Of a DNA stretch of 64,000 nt, positions 60,857 to 64,000 are shown one piece after another. The DNA lies in assembly GCA_963693285.1 (NCBI GenBank), contig OY848923.1, positions 5,598,920-5,662,919 of the forward strand. The letters run 5' to 3'. The notes beneath the pieces are model-generated. The model saw only the letters and a program-made list of their open reading frames with translations, had not been told where the DNA came from and did no database searches. The position numbers were made by a program, and so were the translations under genes. The stretch's first letter is position 1; the number at the start of each line of letters is the position of its first letter. The DNA comes from Xestospongia muta (Eukaryota; Porifera; Demospongiae; Haplosclerida; Petrosiidae).

Positions 60857-61894
60857 ATGTTATCACATGTTGTTATAGGGATGAGGCTATGCAGTTATAA
60901 CAAGGTTGTGGTTGGAGTACTGTCCAGGAGACTCTATGTTACATTGCCAGAGAAGGGAAGACAATATATTAGGGAACTCAATAAGAGGACACAGGCTGTG
61001 TTACCAGTTGCTCTGGAACTGTTACAAACCACTCAATACAAAGTGGAGAGTATAAAACAACACACTAAATATTTAGAGAGTGAGTTTGAAAGAGCTAGAC
61101 AAGATCTTAGTGAAGCAACTAAAGTTCTTGACAAAACTAAGACTGATTTACAGGACCTTTATTTTCGACGTGAACTTGAGTATCGTAAGACAAAATCAGA
61201 CGTTCGTGTTATTCGAGAAATTAACGAGGAAGAGAATGTTTTGAAGGAGAGAGAAGAGAAAGAACAGTCAAAAGTTGATGAGTTTTTGAAGAGAGAGACA
61301 GAACTGTTTGAGTCAACTCGCTCATCAAATGAAACGTTATATAAAACAGCACGAAATTATGCAAATCGTTTTATAGTCCTTGGTATTAGTATTGGTACCG
61401 TGCTAAGTTTATGGAAAGCCTATCGCTACTTTAAACCTCATGATGTAATGTTCCCTAATGATCCTACTAACATGTCAGCATTAGTTGATGGAGGTAGAAG
61501 ACTAGATACACACAATGAGTCTTTAACTAATAGTGTCCTTTATGAAGTAAAGTCTCAGAGTCAATGTTTGAAAGACGTTCAAAAAGATCAGGAGATAACA
61601 TTAAAAGGTGTGAAGGACATTTTATCTGCTCTTCAAAGTCAGACCAAGTTCTTAGAGAATATATCGTCTAGTAAAGAGAGTCATGAGATATATTCTGATA
61701 TCAAAGATCTACAAAATGAAGTACGTGATAATACAAAACTTTTAAAGGACTCACTTCATCGAAGAGATATCTGGTCATCTAATGATAATGTATTCTCTTC
61801 TGATTTTGTACTGACAGTTAGTATTGCAATAACTGCAGGTATTGTCAGTGCTACAATACCAGTAGTTGGATATCTAGTGTATCTTTATAGGTGA
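60857..61894 (+). CDS. CCDC51/MITOK-like protein, second intact copy
   Basis: 345 aa from ATG 60857 to TGA 61892-61894, almost identical to the protein at 2936-3973 (scattered changes, for example NDPTNMSALVDGG and HRRDIWSSND). Presequence, coiled coil, both membrane segments and the VYLYR end are all kept. Two open copies beside two broken ones suggest selection on at least one; which is ancestral cannot be told here. Confidence 0.55.
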   Translation: MLSHVVIGMRLCSYNKVVVGVLSRRLYVTLPEKGRQYIRELNKRTQAVLPVALELLQTTQYKVESIKQHTKYLESEFERARQDLSEATKVLDKTKTDLQDLYFRRELEYRKTKSDVRVIREINEEENVLKEREEKEQSKVDEFLKRETELFESTRSSNETLYKTARNYANRFIVLGISIGTVLSLWKAYRYFKPHDVMFPNDPTNMSALVDGGRRLDTHNESLTNSVLYEVKSQSQCLKDVQKDQEITLKGVKDILSALQSQTKFLENISSSKESHEIYSDIKDLQNEVRDNTKLLKDSLHRRDIWSSNDNVFSSDFVLTVSIAITAGIVSATIPVVGYLVYLYR

Positions 61895-63768
61895 ATGTAC
61901 TTATTGATTAATTCATTTATAATAAAATGAATTCCAGGGACAATATTTACTAGTTCATATTATATACCTTTGAAGAGAAGGAAATTATTTTATTATGGGC
62001 AAATTTGAGGGATATATCTTTCAAATTTAATTTTAAAAAAAAGATCAAACTTACCTAATATTTATTTACAGTAATTTTACTTGTTCAATTTTCCATCCAT
62101 AATTGGCACACTTCAGCAAGAAACAATTTCTGTACATAATCACATGATAAACATATACTTCAATAAACAAAAAACTACTATTTTAATGGAGACTGTGTGG
62201 CCTATATTATAATGTTATCAAAGAATTGGATACCTACTGCTAGCAAATTGATAACAAGAATGAAACTAGTGATGAGAAGACAATATCATGGTATGTTATC
62301 AACAGAGAACAGGATTTATATAGATCTTTATTATCTTCTATTTATATGTTCCACCTTCTATACACTGAACTACCACAAGTTCAACATCATCAGTAACATG
62401 ATCATGTAGTGCATAGAAATGAACACATGACCTAATCACTGCTAAATCATTAGCTATAGCCAGGAATACAAATAAATGGCACATACCTATCTGGCTAATA
62501 AATACTTCCATGACAATTGTGAATCCTCACCAAATATTTAATATTTATTTTGATGTTAGCAAAGACATTTTTCCTCTAGCTGTGGTATGTACTTATTCTT
62601 CTACAACTTTGCATTTTGTCTTTATAATTCTGCAGTTAACAATACACATATACTCAGAGGTATGTTATATGTCATTGGTATATAGTGTGTCATAGTGACA
62701 ATTAATTCTATAAATATTGTGTTTATAATCTGAGGGTGAAGCTATGAACAAAGTAGTCAGTGAGTTTGCACTTTTTATTTTTAACAATAGCTGTTCCTAA
62801 TTGTAGTATGTTTTACAACTAAAAATAATTGTTATCAAGTCAACCATGTATAATTTTGATGAGTACATGCACCCAAATTTTGTAACTAAAGCTTAACAAT
62901 ATATTCCCTACAATCATTGCCCTCCAAAATATCAACAAGATATGGATTGTGTACAGCATTTTGTAGGAAACTGTAACATCAAACCTACTCAGAAATATTA
63001 CCTCTCTCTTTCTTATCTAACATAACTGTCACTTGTCATTTATGAGGGAGTATATACACACAGTACTACTATAATTCTTTGGTATTCATTAATGTATTAG
63101 TTATGATTGTTAATGCAATAAGACAATAGTCATACATTACTACAACAATAGAAATTTCATTAATTGTGATTAGCTACATGCATACCTCAACATAATATAT
63201 ATTTAGTTATGATTGATAATCCAATTAGACTGTAGTGATTTACATGTGCCAATAATACACATCAATGAAGTCATCTTCTATTATTTAATAAAATCCACTT
63301 ATCTTTATGACAAGTATACATCAAGAAGATAGATGATCTAGTGATATAAATGACAGTATATGTAATGGATGAGTAGTGATTTACACATACAACTAATATA
63401 AACACATCAATGTAGTCACCTTCCATTATTCAGATAACAGCCACTTATCTTTATTACAGGTATATATCAACAAGGTAGATGATCTAGTAAGACAACAGAC
63501 AACAGCTAATCAACTTCTACAGCAAACACTAGCAGTATACCTTATTTAATGTGTTAACATTAAGACTAACTAATGGTCTTTGTAAGGTGACTATTTTAAT
63601 ATGAGTTTTCCACAGCGCAATTGAGTAACTCAATAACACAGTTGTTTTACTAATCCAGTACTATTATATTTATAGTTATATCATTTCTTTATTACTGAAA
63701 TCTTAAATCCACAATTTTGTATTAACATCTGCCAATCAATGAGCCCCACCCATAAGTATGAACTAATC
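61895..63768. other. Mostly noncoding; weak small exons
   Basis: The first ~380 bp match the flank at 12620-12992. Possible small plus-strand exons are MTIVNPHQIFNIYF (62510-62584, donor GTATGT) and, near 63462-63549, VYINKVDDLVRQQTTANQLL ending in TAA, which looks like the tail of a coiled coil. I cannot join them into a gene. Confidence 0.3.
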
Positions 63769-64000
63769 ATGTCAAGTTTATTTAGAAGGCTAAAAGCTGG
63801 AGGAAGAAGTACTAAAGTCCCATCAGGTAATGTTACTAGATGTCATGTACTACCTTAATTAGTAGTAGTACAATATCTACACTTGTAGGTTTTATGTAGT
63901 CTCAGTAACTAGACTCTCTTTCTCTACAGTAAGTGTCTGACTAGTGAGACTAGTATAATGTATGGACTACATGTATCATAATATATAGTAGAAGATGAGG
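63769..64000 (+). CDS. First exon of another family member (runs off the window)
   Basis: ATG 63769 opens a 58-bp exon (MSSLFRRLKAGGRSTKVPS, phase 1) with donor at 63827, followed by the same first intron seen at 33039 and 48532. The FRRL motif matches the first exon of the ROCO genes (MAGFFRRL) and the VPS end matches the kelch-Death gene. Whether it continues as ROCO, kelch or another type lies beyond the window. Confidence 0.55.

Larger units (their letters stand above)
52211..62277. repeat. Segmental duplication, copy 2 (partner 3297-12992)
   Basis: Direct-orientation partner of copy 1. Its left edge truncates the MITOK-like gene; its right edge extends to the point where the Gypsy remnant abuts copy 1. 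Confidence 0.9.

Overview
The window looks like AT-rich nuclear DNA of an early-branching metazoan, most likely a demosponge. The grounds are short GT-AG introns (often 45-100 bp), Death-fold proteins joined to ROCO-type GTPase and kelch modules, a metazoan DMAP1, and Mutator and Ty3/Gypsy elements. I inferred all gene models by eye from splice signals, reading phase and comparison of the copies. No tRNA, rRNA or CRISPR was seen.

Layout. 1-2.7 kb: 3' half of a DMAP1 gene with a MITE in an intron. 2.9-12.6 kb: a CCDC51/MITOK-like gene, a ROCO-type GTPase gene with a Death domain (975 codons if one damaged microexon is skipped), a truncated DMAP1 pseudogene and a broken MITOK-like pseudogene. 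13.0-14.6 kb: decayed Gypsy remnant. 14.6-31.85 kb: a 17.2 kb Mutator-like element (MULE) with 40-bp perfect terminal inverted repeats and a 9-bp target duplication. On its minus strand it carries one long gene (three 63-bp repeat exons, PHD finger, DDE transposase, zinc-finger-like segment, Ulp1/C48 protease) and a second unknown gene; on its right side lies a ~7.5 kb array of 153-bp units. 33.0-34.4 kb: a small gene with two glycine-zipper membrane segments followed by the same N-terminal domain as the ROCO genes. 35.7-39.46 kb: fragment of a second MULE with its own 153-bp array. 39.46-48.46 kb: a third, internally deleted MULE with a short array. 48.5-51.7 kb: an open eight-exon kelch-coiled-coil-Death gene (600 aa). 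52.2-62.3 kb: a second copy of the 3.3-13.0 kb block, holding a 5'-truncated MITOK-like piece, a CARD-Roc GTPase gene (708 aa) whose COR/Death part was cut off by a 403-bp deletion, another truncated DMAP1 and an intact MITOK-like gene. 63.8 kb to the end: first exon of another family member.

Together the host genes form a rapidly rearranging cluster of putative innate-immune or cell-death signalling proteins (CARD, Roc-COR, Death, kelch and glycine-zipper modules) sharing a first-exon/first-intron cassette and a lineage-specific N-terminal domain. Duplication and MULE insertion have reshuffled them: the ROCO copy at 4.3 kb lost its CARD and the copy at 53.2 kb lost its COR and Death domains. 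The most novel items are the PHD-transposase-Ulp1 MULE with its hairpin-bearing 153-bp arrays, and the CARD/Roc-COR/Death family with its kelch and glycine-zipper relatives.
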